Shown in pieces: positions 11,224 through 21,035 of a stretch of 64,000 bases of DNA. The notes under the pieces were generated by a model. The model was not told the DNA's origin and made no database searches. It saw only the letters and a list, made by a program, of their open reading frames with translations. This DNA is from Neopestalotiopsis rosae. Lineage: Eukaryota > Ascomycota > Sordariomycetes > Amphisphaeriales > Sporocadaceae. The stretch covers positions 1,612,001 through 1,676,000 of the forward strand of contig JALGAS010000001.1 in assembly GCA_023078685.1 (NCBI GenBank), written 5' to 3'. The position numbers and the translations under genes were made by a program. Position 1 is the first letter of the stretch. Every line of letters begins with the position of its first letter.

Positions 11224-11547
11224 GACCATCAAAATTGGCTTCTTGTCTTCTGTCTCTCTTCTCGTCATTGAGCACGGACCATCCATATTCTGCGCTGATC
11301 TATATGTACCCTAGCCAGACCTACTTAGTACTGCCATCCATGAGTACTTCAGTCAGCCAAAATTGGCTCTGGTTGACAAGCAACTTTCTACTGTCAGTTC
11401 GATTACCTTTGGCTGGCCGAAGTACTCATTGATGACAATATCAAATGGGTCTGGCTGATGTACATGAATGTCAGCGCCAGATATGGATCGTCCGTGCTCA
11501 AAGACGAGATGAGGACAACAAGGAGAAGCCGATTTTGATTGTCCCTG
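11224..11547. repeat. MITE-like inverted repeat, 124-bp arms
   Basis: Bases 11,224-11,347 are matched by the reverse complement of 11,424-11,547, around 80% by eye. Landmarks: ATTGGCTTCT at 11,233 against AGAAGCCGATTTTGAT at 11,524; GAGCACGGACCATCCATAT at 11,270 against ATATGGATCGTCCGTGCTC. A 76-bp loop separates the arms. A third, single-arm copy lies at 34,175-34,290. No coding capacity, so a non-autonomous DNA transposon is the best reading. Target-site duplications were not identified. Confidence 0.7.
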
Positions 11548-11559
11548 TATCTCGACAAC

Positions 11560-11935
11560 AACTACTCCACCTCCAACAGTCTAGAGCGGACATCCTTCCG
11601 AAATACGACGATTAAATAGAACATTAGTAATGATTATTTCAGAGTGGCACGATCTCGACGTAGTATTCTGTCCTGTTTATCTAGGCTACTCTTCTGTGGT
11701 GGGATACACTTCTGGGCGGTAGTACTTTTCTGTAATGGGATACTGTTCTGTGCCAGGATACTGTTCTATAATTATGATGGCAGCTATCCACTGCAAGTAT
11801 CTAATCGATATGCTCCTTCGTCCGCAGAGTCTACAATGCCTCTTTCTTTGAATCTGGACTGTAAATGCAGCAACAACCACAAAATCGTGATCTGGTCGAT
11901 GCGGGTCTGATGGCCGTATTCGGCTACGAAAAAAT
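11560..11935 (-). repeat. Composite repeat, inverted copy of 7.2-7.6 kb
   Basis: Reads as the reverse complement of 7,190-7,610, including a short array of TACTCTTCTGTGGTGGGATA-type units at 11,690-11,775. The order tail, array, central part, GCCGAATACGG end is preserved. Confidence 0.8.
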
Positions 11936-12039
11936 ATGCATTGGTCCTTTCCAAGACTTTTTAAATTAAAAAGAAAAAAAACTAGAAATCAAAAAGGTTG
12001 AAACGGATGTGAGAAATCGACACAGTAGCCGACGGGACT

Positions 12040-12200
12040 ATTTTCTGTCTTGGAATACTGTTCGGTATTAAGACACTGTCCTGTGTTAGGATATTGTTTC
12101 GTGTTAGGATACTCTTCTGTAACGGGATACTCTTCTTTGCTACAGACAACAAGGATTCTTTTCCGAAATTGTGGCTATATCGTGGAGCTCGCCTGAGAAT
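12040..12200 (-). repeat. Minisatellite array with leader, reverse orientation
   Basis: About five degenerate units (GGATACTCTTCTGTAACGG and similar) at 12,045-12,140 are followed by the leader in reverse complement (ACAACAAGGATTCTTTTCCG, TCGTGGAGCTC) to 12,192. Leader and array keep the same relative order as at 24.46 kb. Confidence 0.75.
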
Positions 12201-13059
12201 CCCACCTCTAGTGTCCTGAAACGTCGGGACATGACCATCGCAACAAGAAGATAACACAAGTAACGATGGTTGACGGATCTGTGCCTCCAGGATAGTTCCA
12301 GTATTGACCTATGAACCTCTACTCGTGCCGTTTTGCTCTTTGCTTGACTCGAACGACCTTTCCTGAGTTGCATCCTATATCTACAGTAATTTTGCTGTTC
12401 CGAGCGTTTTGGAGACTTATTCTGGTTTCGTGTTGAATCTATGATAGGACCATGATACAGAAAGAAGTGCAGGGATGTACAAAGACAAAAAACACACAAC
12501 CTGGTGACAAAAGCGTGCGAACGTTTAATGCCATGACAAATGTTAGAGCTTTTTTCCCCTCAAGCTTTATCTCAAAAGAATTACCACTTGAGTATACAGT
12601 AAAACATAAGAAGTCTGTACTACTGAAACATTTTTCAAAAATTTCTCTCATCATATGCTATGTACATTTGTTGCATGACTTCATCCCAGAGGCAATACAA
12701 CTCGGTTCATTCCTACTGCTGATCATGTCCTCTATCGTGCCGCCGCGAGATTCCGCAAGCCCTCGAGTGCTATCCTCTTTATTCACGTCCTGATTCCCAA
12801 CCTAGAAATTCTGCGTTACTGGGCGCACTACTTGTTTTATGGCTATCAAGTCATACCCACATATATCGGCAAAAGTGTGGATCATCTTCGCGCAAGCCGA
12901 AGATATGTGGGATCAAAGTTCCGCTTTTCGCACGGAGATGGTGAAGCCAACAGTGCCTCTGTTTTGATTATGTAGGGGCAAAGATGATGGCATACGAGAT
13001 GCAATTCTGTGGAGTGGAACTTGTACCCATATTTTTGCAACTGTAAGAAGGACACTAAA
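12201..13059. other. No gene seen
   Basis: A 113-codon plus-strand frame (12,452-12,793) has low-complexity, AT-rich codon content and no domain, so I do not call it. A short repeat A core (AGCCGAAGATATGTGGG) lies at 12,895-12,912. Confidence 0.35.
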
Positions 13060-13220
13060 AGCAGGGACGCCTGGGGAGTTCCATGTCATACATACAATTA
13101 CGGAAGAGAAATCTTGTTGTCTGTAGGACAGAAGAGTATCCCATCATAAAAGAGTAGACTAGGACAGAATAGTAGCCCAGCACACAAGAGTAACACTGGA
13201 CAAACAGGACAGAAGAGTAT
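13060..13220 (+). repeat. Leader plus degenerate minisatellite
   Basis: The leader (GGGGAGTTCC at 13,073, ACAATTACGGAAGAGAA, TTGTTGTCTGTAGGACAG) is followed by about five units (AGAAGAGTATCCCATCA, AGAATAGTAGCCCAGCA and similar). It ends about 110 bp before the MADS-like gene. Confidence 0.75.
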
Positions 13221-13329
13221 ACCAGCTTCTATTCCATGTTTCAGTAATATGATCACTGAAGGTACGTAACGCTTCTTCGCTTGTTACATATCTTGCCCTT
13301 CCTGTTCTTGCTGTACCCAAACACACAAC

Positions 13330-14216
13330 ATGCATACAAAGCAGCAAAAGATTAAACTGTGCAGGAGCGGTCCATCGCTGCTGCGTAAGACACAGGCTCT
13401 TGGTGAAAAGGCCGATGTCTTCAGCCTTGCTGTGTATTACAACGCCACCTACGATAGGATGGAGGTCATGGTACATCTTCCTGAGGGGGAGAAATTACCA
13501 GATTTAAACAGACTGGTTCGTAGTTGTTAGCTGCCATATTACATTGGACTATCAGTGCTGATGTCAACAGGTCGCAAAGGTTCTTCAGCGCAATCGTCAA
13601 AAAGCTAATGGTCGAGCTCGCCCCACTCCCAAAATACCCGATTTGGGGTCTTCACAAGGAGGCGCTGATGCTGCCGGCATGCGCCAGCGACGAATCCTTC
13701 CACGACCTAGCTATCGCGAGGAGACAGACAGTGATAAGGATAACGGCAACCAGGGTGGAGATATTGCATCACAACATTCCTTATCATCTAGCTCAGTTCA
13801 CACCGGTATGCGCAACCCCAACCACAGTATGAGCTGTCTAAGATTAGGTTCGGTGATGAGACCAACAACAGGGCTGATTTCACCCTATAGACACAGTAGG
13901 AAGCTCAGATGATGAATACCAACCCCTCATGAGCGCTAGGCGCAGCAAAAGGACCCGCGCAGACGCAGAGGACGATTTGGTCTGCTATCGGACGAAAGGG
14001 CAAAGTAATATAAGCGCTGAAGCACAATCGCGTAAAGCGGCCAAGGCAGCGTCGGTACACCATCGTGGCGGCCAAACTCATATATTGGGTCAGAGAGTTG
14101 GTGCGCACCCAACGCAGCTCAACAGAAAATTTCTGGCTACTAGAATCTTGCGGCTGCTGAGGAAGATGCCAACGAGACCCGATAGATGCAAACCTACAAT
14201 AGTTGGCGCTGCCTAA
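13330..14216 (+). CDS. Putative MADS-box-like DNA-binding protein
   Basis: Three exons, 13330-13515, 13571-13826 and 13897-14216, give 253 residues with frame kept through introns of 55 and 70 nt. The N-terminal 60 residues (SLLRKTQALGEKADVFSLAV, then a beta-like segment ending HLPEGEKLPDL) resemble short fungal SRF/MADS-type domains: a basic helix with the KxxxLGxxxDV pattern followed by strands. This assignment rests on pattern only. The middle is Arg/Ser/Gln-rich and polar, and the third exon has SSDDEYQPL and KRTRADAEDD, like a nuclear protein. A truncated paralogue at 35,295-35,700 (-) shares the first exon almost residue for residue and the same first intron. It may be a regulator or a domesticated mobile-element gene. 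Confidence 0.6.
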
Positions 14217-14432
14217 ACACATTTTCTCCTAGTATTGATGTCAACCAAATCGTTGGAATCGAAAGTGATTGCACGTCTTATCGAACCCGTGTGGCTCTCA
14301 AGCCTGGTTAGTATCCAGGGCTCCCTTTCAATACAATCAAGATTTGTGAATGCTAGGGCGACAATATCTTACAGAAATATGTACTGAGATATAGCGCTGT
14401 CATTCGTATTCCATCACAACTCGACTTGTATT

Positions 14433-14910
14433 TTAATGTAGTCGCATCGCTTCCAGTCTCTCAACCACATTTCGCAACTTGATGCAAGTGATCTCCAAGC
14501 TCCCGAGTGCATCTTTCATCATTTCCAAATCATCCATTGCATTAGTGCTTTCTTCGCCAGAGGAAACGCTTTCGCCATCGCCGCTGTCCTCCGAAATGGT
14601 CGTTTCCGTGTCATCGGCAATGAAATCTGCGATGCTTTCTCCATCGTCGGAGCCGTCTGTAGATATTTCTGACAGGTCTGACTCGTTTGTATCGTCGCTA
14701 TACTCTTCGACTCCTCGACGATATGTTAGTTAGGCTCAATCATAGCATTTCGAAGAAGTCACCTCTGAACGCACTGTAAGCCGGAACAGAGTCGGTCCTC
14801 GTAAAATGCAATGGATCGATACCAGGCATCGTGTCAATGCTCGGGAATGTCTTGCCTGGATGATTGAAGAGAGGCAGTGGTATGTGAAGAAAACTCCGGA
14901 TCAAAGAGAT
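14433..14910 (-). CDS. Acidic coiled-coil protein, 3' part resolved
   Basis: The last two exons are clear: complement of 14763-14910 and 14433-14713. They are joined across a 49-nt intron with GTGACT donor and a textbook CTAACTAAC branch. The upstream exon encodes LPLFNHPGKTFPSIDTMPGI and HFTRTDSVPAYSAFR. The last exon encodes a long Asp/Glu/Ser run (for example DGSDDGESIADFIADDTET) and a terminal amphipathic helix (DLEMMKDALGSLEITCIKL ... ERLEAMRLH). I could not find the 5' end; an acceptor-like TAG lies at 14,911-14,913. I do not recognise the family. The acidic segment and helix suggest a scaffold or regulatory protein, but that is a guess. It converges with the MADS-like gene. Confidence 0.5.
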
Positions 14911-15146
14911 CTAGCATTTATGTAACGCTATAGCGACCTATTTGAACTCTGAATTGAAACATCCTGATTCAGCTCTGTACAGTATACTTAACACATAAAA
15001 CCAGCACAATACATTCTTCCAGTTTTAGATCGCTCCACTTCTCCATTTTCGGATTCTCCCAAGTTATGTCCTTCTAGAAGTGAATCTACTTTGACCCTTG
15101 TGGTATTAATAGCGCCCAGGTCAAACCTCATACTCGTGTCCTGCTC

Positions 15147-15613
15147 ATGCCATATACAAGATTTATTTGCCGTACAGTACCTACTACGATGTTTGGATCT
15201 CTGCTGAATGGAATGAGCTCGATGCTTTGTCTTTCTTATCCCCTTATCTCCACGTTCAGGGCGCTCAAAACGTCCAATCCTACACAACTCAAAGAATGTC
15301 TCATGTACTGGTCGGTCCTCTCGACTATTTGTCCCTTGAATCGCTCTTTCAATCAGTGTTGAAGTTCATCCCTTTGTATGGTCTCCTGCGCGCTGTTCTT
15401 ATGATCTCATTGCTCCTCGCCGGGCCATCTGGCCACAAGCATTTATTCGAAATGGTTTTGCAGCCATGGGTCAAGATTCAAGAAGGCAACAACGACACCA
15501 TCACTCGCCTGCTTGACTTGGGTATCAGAGCCCTGAGTTCGGTCCCCTCGAAGCGGCTTCCTACAATGGTAGCAGCCGCATGGTCGTCTGGGCCGGCAAA
15601 GAAGGCGCAATAG
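15147..15613 (+). pseudogene. TB2/DP1/HVA22 (REEP)-family pseudogene
   Basis: The 5' frame carries YPLISTFRALKTSNPTQLKE followed by CLMYWSVLST, the core of the TB2/DP1/HVA22 family (membrane-shaping proteins of the tubular ER). The conserved continuation (LESLFQSVLKFIPLYGLLRA, then PSGHKHLFEMVLQPWVK) is one frame over, and the switch is at about 15,335. No intron with acceptable splice sites removes the shift without deleting conserved residues, so a 1-nt indel is the simplest explanation. A sequencing error would make the gene intact. The last part, about 45 residues, is a short basic tail. Confidence 0.65.
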
Positions 15614-16600
15614 CCAGACGTCAACCCAGGATTGTCATGCTGAGGTTCGAGTATTCCAGCATCCTCAAGTCGCTGTAAAGGAAAGGTTATGTCAGTTTAT
15701 GGCATGCCGGAACGGAAATTTTCATTTGTAGTCATGTTGATGCGGGCAATGCTTGTCCAGATTCAGCCGGAGGTCTTTGAAGACGCCACCCTGAGAAATC
15801 AAGAACGCTAGGTCTGAGGAGAGCAGTCTCAAGGCACACGAATCATGGACATAGACTCCCCGACTATGGTTGATAATTGTAATATATGACTTGGATGTAG
15901 CAAGCTGCCCTCAGAGCTCATCATCTTCTGAATGTGCATTGACATGCCGCCTTCCAGTGTCGTCCAATCAGCTACAATTGGACGCATTGGATGGGCGAAG
16001 ACGACACGCAATGCTTAGATATGGATCATATAACATGAGCCAGTACCATCATCAATATTCCTTGACCTTTCGGTACTTGCGAGTCCCCTCCTGCAAATCG
16101 AGAATTTTAGGTCTTAGTGGGTAAAGAAAGCCATAGTCAGTCTGGGACTTTACTTTGGAACAACATTTCGAAGCTAATTCTTGATGATGGCACCGAGACT
16201 TCTTATACATTGTTGGTGGAGAATAAATTTCCACCGTATACTCGGCAAACTTCTATCAACAAAGCAGCTCTCATGGATGGAATCGTATTTGTGACGACTG
16301 AAGCATTTTAAGCAGCTAATGTGGTTCATGTTTTGGCTCTGCCGCAGTGAGCGCGTTCTACCTGTACATCGCGGCTACAAGCCTTTCGCTGACGGCTGGC
16401 CTTATGTACAGCAGTACAGAAAGCAGCTCTAATTTCCGCAAAAACCAAGCAATCGGGGATTTATGCTTGAGTGTTGATCTTTCCCCCCCCCTTTTTTTAT
16501 TACAATTTCTTGATCGAAATATGAATTCTTCCCAGTTTTTAACCTTTTTAGCATGTTGAGACACAGTCGCTTCTTCCGCCACAAACCCATTCATGACAAC
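15614..16600. other. No firm gene
   Basis: Several 60-95 codon frames exist on both strands (for example 15,829-16,011 on minus, FAHPMRPIVADWTTLEGG) but I can link none by splice sites or recognise a family. Low-information sequence; possible decayed gene. Confidence 0.3.
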
Positions 16601-16683
16601 TGTCGAACCGAGTACGACCAAGAAAAGAGACAGGAGTAACGTCAACCTGACTAAGAGATGGCAAACATTGACGGATATCGGGA

Positions 16684-16905
16684 ATGCACTTCACGCCTCA
16701 ATACGAAGCAAGGGTATATATCTCCATATCCGTGCCGTTGAGAGGCAAAGAATTTCTGTTTCGATCAAGCGAGGATGTTACACCTCCATTGAAAGACGAT
16801 ATTGTATGTCACCGATGTTGCGGACATGAGCATTGGCAGCTGGCATGTTTGAGAAGGAAAGACACTACCCAGTCCCCATGGCGGTTACAGGCACTGCTCG
16901 CCTGA
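16684..16905 (+). pseudogene. Retroelement gag-like zinc-knuckle remnant
   Basis: The frame encodes VPLRGKEFLFRSSEDVTPPL and then CHRCCGHEHWQLAC, a C-x2-C-x4-H-x4-C zinc knuckle as found in retrotransposon Gag proteins. It ends at 16,905 without the rest of an element. It directly abuts the outer end of the left inverted arm (16,911). A diverged counterpart lies just outside the right arm near 42,250-42,360 on the minus strand. Confidence 0.55.
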
Positions 16906-17467
16906 CTTCTTCGCTATGGCGTAAGTCGCATCTTGAAGGCTCCGCAGCACGCATGAGTATTCTAGCTTCAATTGGTAGTCAGTGTTGGACATATCGCGCA
17001 CTTTCTTGAGCTGCACTAAACACCATGAACATGGACGAAAGTACGATTGACAAAAACATCGACAGTTTTGTCGGCTCTACGTAACTTGTGCGATTGTCGT
17101 ATAGATGACACAACGGGGAAGAGGAAATGTCAGTTCGTGATGACTTCACTGTCGAGCCTTCTCTCAATGGTCAGATTTTGCTTGGTGCCTATGTACTCCA
17201 CATACAGCTCTGGCTTGTTCTCTGAAAGAGATAAATGAAGGAACATCTGTACGGAAGAGTAGTCAAGTCACAGTCAGAACACCAAAAACATAGAATCCGC
17301 GAGTTCAAAGCAATCGTTTTTCTTTGTTTAATCAACTGATTCATGAAAGAAGTGCAATAGATGCGACAAAGACAGGGAATGGTCTCATACGTATTTGTCC
17401 TTATCCATGGTCTGTCAAAGAGGAACGTAAGTCTGGGACAGAGTGCCAGATTCGCCTGGGGCTGTTT

Positions 17468-18517
17468 TCAATCACTCGAATGACGATGGGAAATGGGCTC
17501 AGGCTTAATGACAGCGCGAAAGTGTACAGATCCCTTTTCTAAACTGTCCATCGCGTCCTTGATACCCGCCTCCGTCATTGGAAAGATTCTTACAACAGGC
17601 TCGATCCTGTGAAGAGCAGCGAACTCGAGCATGTCACGGTGAACCTTGCGTGGCGCAACAATGGAGCCCTGCACAGTGATACCGTTGACCAGCATTGGTA
17701 TGTAGGGAATAGAGAGGTGGCCCTGGGCGGCGTACAGGGGGTGAATGGTTGCATTGGGCGCAAGCATGGGCATGAGGACGTCCCAGTCGGGCTGAGCGGA
17801 GGTGGTGACAAGAAGACGATTCAATTGCTTTGACACGGGGATTTTGCCCTGCTTCTGGACGGCAATGAACTCATGAGCTCCAAGCTTGATAGCCTCGTCC
17901 TTCTTGAGGTCCGAGCCCGAGAGCGCGACAACGTGACATCCCATTTTAGCAGCGAATTGGATGGCCAGGTGTCCCAGTCCTCCAATGCCCATAATACCAA
18001 CTGTTTCGAAGGGTTGCGCATTATAAGCTTGCAGCGCGTTCCAGACGGTGGCGCCGCCGCACTGCATCGGCGCGGCAGCCTCGTCGCTTAGACCGTTGGG
18101 AATCTTGAACAGGAAAGCCTCACGCCAGATAGCATGAGTCGCGAAAGAGCCCTGGTCCAAGTTGGCGCTGCCGTATACGGCGCGTTCAGGACAGTAGTTC
18201 TCTCGGCCCGGCAAGCATTGGTTGCAGTGGCCGCAGGAGTCATGCTCATATCCCCAGCCGACGCGGTCACCCTTTCTCAAGAATTTCACTTCAGGGCCGA
18301 GAGCCTCCACAACACCAACACCTTCGTGTCCAAGGGCCATATCGATCGTCCTGAAGTGTAGGTCTGTACCGCATAGACCAGATGCGCTTATTTTGAGGAA
18401 CACCTGGTCACCAGTAAGGTAGTCGGGCTTGGTGATAGTCGCCTGTTTAGGTGCGCCCTCGCTCGATCCTTTGAACACTGTAAAAGAAGGCATGATAACA
18501 TCCAAGTGGACGGGCAA
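17468..18517 (-). CDS. Zinc-dependent alcohol dehydrogenase (CAD/ADH6-like MDR), copy 1
   Basis: A single-exon gene of 349 codons; the Met at codon 9 (MPSFTVFKGSSEG) is an equally good start. Catalytic zinc ligands are visible as GLCGTD and GHEGVGVVEALGP, with a later Cys in MQCGGATVW. The structural zinc site is CGHCNQCLPGRENYC. The Rossmann motif is GIMGIGGLGHLAIQFAAKMG, so NADP(H) use is likely. It resembles fungal cinnamyl-alcohol-type dehydrogenases that reduce medium-chain or aromatic aldehydes in the cytosol. The frame is intact. A 12-bp tandem repeat sits 27-120 bp upstream of the first Met. The gene is duplicated at 40,636-41,685 with an identical protein. Confidence 0.92.
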   Translation of the reverse strand: MPVHLDVIMPSFTVFKGSSEGAPKQATITKPDYLTGDQVFLKISASGLCGTDLHFRTIDMALGHEGVGVVEALGPEVKFLRKGDRVGWGYEHDSCGHCNQCLPGRENYCPERAVYGSANLDQGSFATHAIWREAFLFKIPNGLSDEAAAPMQCGGATVWNALQAYNAQPFETVGIMGIGGLGHLAIQFAAKMGCHVVALSGSDLKKDEAIKLGAHEFIAVQKQGKIPVSKQLNRLLVTTSAQPDWDVLMPMLAPNATIHPLYAAQGHLSIPYIPMLVNGITVQGSIVAPRKVHRDMLEFAALHRIEPVVRIFPMTEAGIKDAMDSLEKGSVHFRAVIKPEPISHRHSSD

Positions 18518-18544
18518 ATATGGATGATGCCAGGAGTGTTTCCC

Positions 18545-18638
18545 AGAGAAGTGTGTAGAGAAGTGTGTAGAGAAGTGTGTAGAGAAGTGTGTAGAGAAGT
18601 GTGTAGAGAAGTGTGTAGAGAAGTGTGTAGAGAAGTGT
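18545..18638. repeat. 12-bp tandem repeat in ADH promoter (left copy)
   Basis: About 7.5 perfect copies of AGAAGTGTGTAG lie just upstream of the alcohol dehydrogenase start. The right-arm array (40,516-40,609) has the same length, consistent with very recent duplication. Confidence 0.92.
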
Positions 18639-19784
18639 CTGTCGCAGGATATGGCTAGATATTTTATAGTAAATCATTACCCTAAGAATACCGTAACATG
18701 TGTACAATATGTGCAGCAATTACGATGCTTTGTATCAGTAAAGTCGAAGCCAGCGCTCACAGGGAGTCTGAACGCCAAGTCTGACCAAACACGGCCCAAG
18801 ACCACGAGAGAGCCGGGGCCATGCTGCCTGTTGTGTAGGGCATGCAAATTTGCTTTCAGGAACGGCAAACTTCATCAATTCTCATCGATCCGGTCAAGCC
18901 GACATGCCAGTGTAGAGGCGGGGCACAGAGCAGCAGAAGCTCGCATAGTACGGATATGTGGAGTTCAAGTGCGGCTTCCTGGTTACGGAGAGCAACAGTT
19001 TTGAGCCACGGATATCATGGAAATACTGATCTAACCTAGTGCGTAGTTGGCTTCCTTCATTATGGCCACCTTGCCTTCCGTTGCAGCGGCCCCGGTTGCT
19101 ATGCTGAAAATAAAGATGTTATTCTGCTGGCTCCTCCAAATTATATGGTCCTTGATCGTATTTTACTCCACTTGTTGATTTGATAGGCAGTTTGAGGTGC
19201 ATATTCGGACGGCTTTGCAAGGTGCTGTGCCAAACCATAGAGATTGTATCAGACAAGTCTGTTGTTAGGTGGCCGATCGTTGCTTGTGTTATGGTTAGTC
19301 GAAAGAATGAAACATGCCAGGCTTCTGCTTCGGACAAAATCTCAAGGGCACGACCACCTATCGAAAGCAAAGAACCCATCAACGGAACTGCCAAATTATC
19401 CTCTTAGAAACACAAATCTACCGGACGGGGCAAAAATACTCAATAATTTCAAACAAAACCCCTCGAACAACCAGACTGTGCAAAGCGTACTCACGACCAG
19501 GACATCAGTAGTACAGCAACTTGCTTAGAACACCCGCAACACCCGCAAGTCCAAGATATGCGGGGCCTAGCCCCGGCTTTCTGTACGTACATCGTAAATT
19601 CGATCTGATCTGGCCAGTGGAACAGCATGAGGAAACTCTGTACGTAGAGCGCCGCACGGAATTGACCCACGAGGTTTGCTCGTAGAATGGGATTCAGTAC
19701 CCACGAGAGAGAGAAGTCCCAACAGGATGACGGCGATTATGGAAGACAAACATCCTAAAACGCCAGTCAAAAGACATGGACTGT

Positions 19785-20135
19785 GGACCTAAAACCCGCA
19801 AGCCGAAAGTATGTGGGCTTAAGCTCCGGCTCTCCGGGTGTAGACCGCGAGTCAACAGTGCCTGTGTACATACCCAAGCCAGGTCTTTGCAATGGCGGAA
19901 ATTTGACTTTGTTAATGTGGGTCTTATAACCATACTCCGGTACTAGAGCTCCTTCTGATATAGAAAGGGCTCTAAAGCCTCGGAAGCGGACTCTCCCCGT
20001 GGCGGAAGCCCTTGGCCTGTGGGCCTAAAATCCGTCCGCCGAAGAATGTGGGTCTAAGCTCGCTCCAGTTTTTCGGATGTAAATCGTGCTCTCCATGATG
20101 CTGGTTCCTTTGAGCCAGGTAAGGGTGGGAACAAA
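19785..20135 (-). repeat. Two dispersed repeat A copies inside the left arm
   Basis: Cores at 19,790-19,850 (AAACCCGCAAGCCGAAAGTA, then GCTCCGGCTCTCCGG) and 20,025-20,090 (TCCGTCCGCCGAAGAATGTG, then GCTCGCTCC). Both are followed by the flank seen at 36,185-36,375 (GGTCTTATAACC-type and AGCCAGGTAAG). Confidence 0.7.
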
Positions 20136-20463
20136 AATAGTGGTTTCTTCTGGAGTCCAAGTTTTGCTTACGATCGGCGAGAACGGCGAGACTGCATCCA
20201 TTGGTAGGAAAAGTGATGAGATGACCTGGCGACACGGCTTAGCTGCACCGTAAGTACAGCGTGACCGAGATGAACCCTCTGGCAGCCTCCATGTCCATGC
20301 TGAAAGCAAGAATGCCATTCTACCTGGATTATTAGTCTTTCAATCTCGGATCAGATGTTTGTCCACTTGAAAGCCGAGTAGACCCGGAATCGCTTCCTGT
20401 AAAAAGCGACCTGACTCACGTCTTTTGCCATGGATCGTACGGTCTTGATTGAATCATTCTTCT

Positions 20464-20890
20464 GGGTTTGGGTAAACTGGAAAAGTCGCCGTAGATTACG
20501 GTGTACACGAATTTAGATCTCTCACATTGATCAATCCGCTGTTGTACGTCTCATGTGTGCTCGATGCATGAGCGTGTGTTGTTGCTATCACTGGAAGTAA
20601 GTTGGGGACCTCCTGAATATTGGACCGAGAAGCTGACACATGTCTCCTGTTATTGTGTCACTGGCTTAATTACTTGAGTTGTTTGGCTGCCTATATTTAT
20701 ATTGTGAATCAGGGAGTGGTATGGATGTGCGCAATCTTTGTTATTGCTAGGCACTTAGAAGTTCTTTCCCAAACAATAACTACCGCCTTGACTTGTCATC
20801 CGGCTACTTGCCTCCTTTATCAGCTAATGATGAAATGTGTCCTGTTCGAAAAGCGCTGGGTCCATGAAATCTTCTTGTTCCGGCCCCGCA
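20464..20890 (+). repeat. Diverged inner extension of the inverted repeat (left)
   Basis: Inward of the near-identical arm, similarity to the reverse complement of 38,260-38,690 continues at a clearly lower level. Shared parts include AGCGGATTGATCAAT, TCATGCAT, TGAATCAGGGAGTGGTATGG and CCTTGACTTGTCATCCGGC. Open frames across it (for example 20,620-20,997) have no domain. A partial third copy is at 34,495-34,570. Confidence 0.75.
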
Positions 20891-21035
20891 AGCACAGATC
20901 CGTCCACTGTTCTCGCATGTGCTGCTTTCTTGTTGCGATAGTCCATGTCCCGACAGTCTGGTACACTAAAGACAGGAATGTCAGGGGAGCTCCATGAGAT
21001 TTATACAATTCCGGAAGAGAACCCTTGTGACGTAC
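20878..21035 (+). repeat. Leader element without array
   Basis: Bases 20,889-20,965 match 56,008-56,085 almost exactly (GCACAGATCCGTCCACTGTT and onward to CATGTCCCGACAGTCTGG). The leader GGGGAGCTCC...ACAATTCCGGAAGAGAA then follows to 21,030, but no minisatellite units come after it. Confidence 0.75.

Larger units (their letters stand above)
16911..20463. repeat. Left arm of a 3.55-kb near-identical inverted duplication
   Basis: Position x here pairs with 59,153 - x (59,154 - x inward of about 19,714, a 1-nt difference) on the opposite strand, at 38,691-42,242. I saw only a handful of differences: two transitions near 16,922-16,932, one near 17,442, and a small change in a CT-rich tract near 19,714. 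The arm contains the alcohol dehydrogenase gene, its 12-bp promoter repeat, two repeat A copies (19,785-19,935; 20,025-20,135) and roughly 1.5 kb without a recognisable gene. Identity drops abruptly at both ends. Confidence 0.95.

Noticed and set aside
12452..12793. 113-codon plus-strand frame
   Set aside because: AT-rich, no recognisable domain and no splice or paralogue support.
20620..20997. 125-codon frame with hydrophobic residues
   Set aside because: It lies in the repeat extension; its counterparts at 38.3 and 34.5 kb do not conserve the frame.
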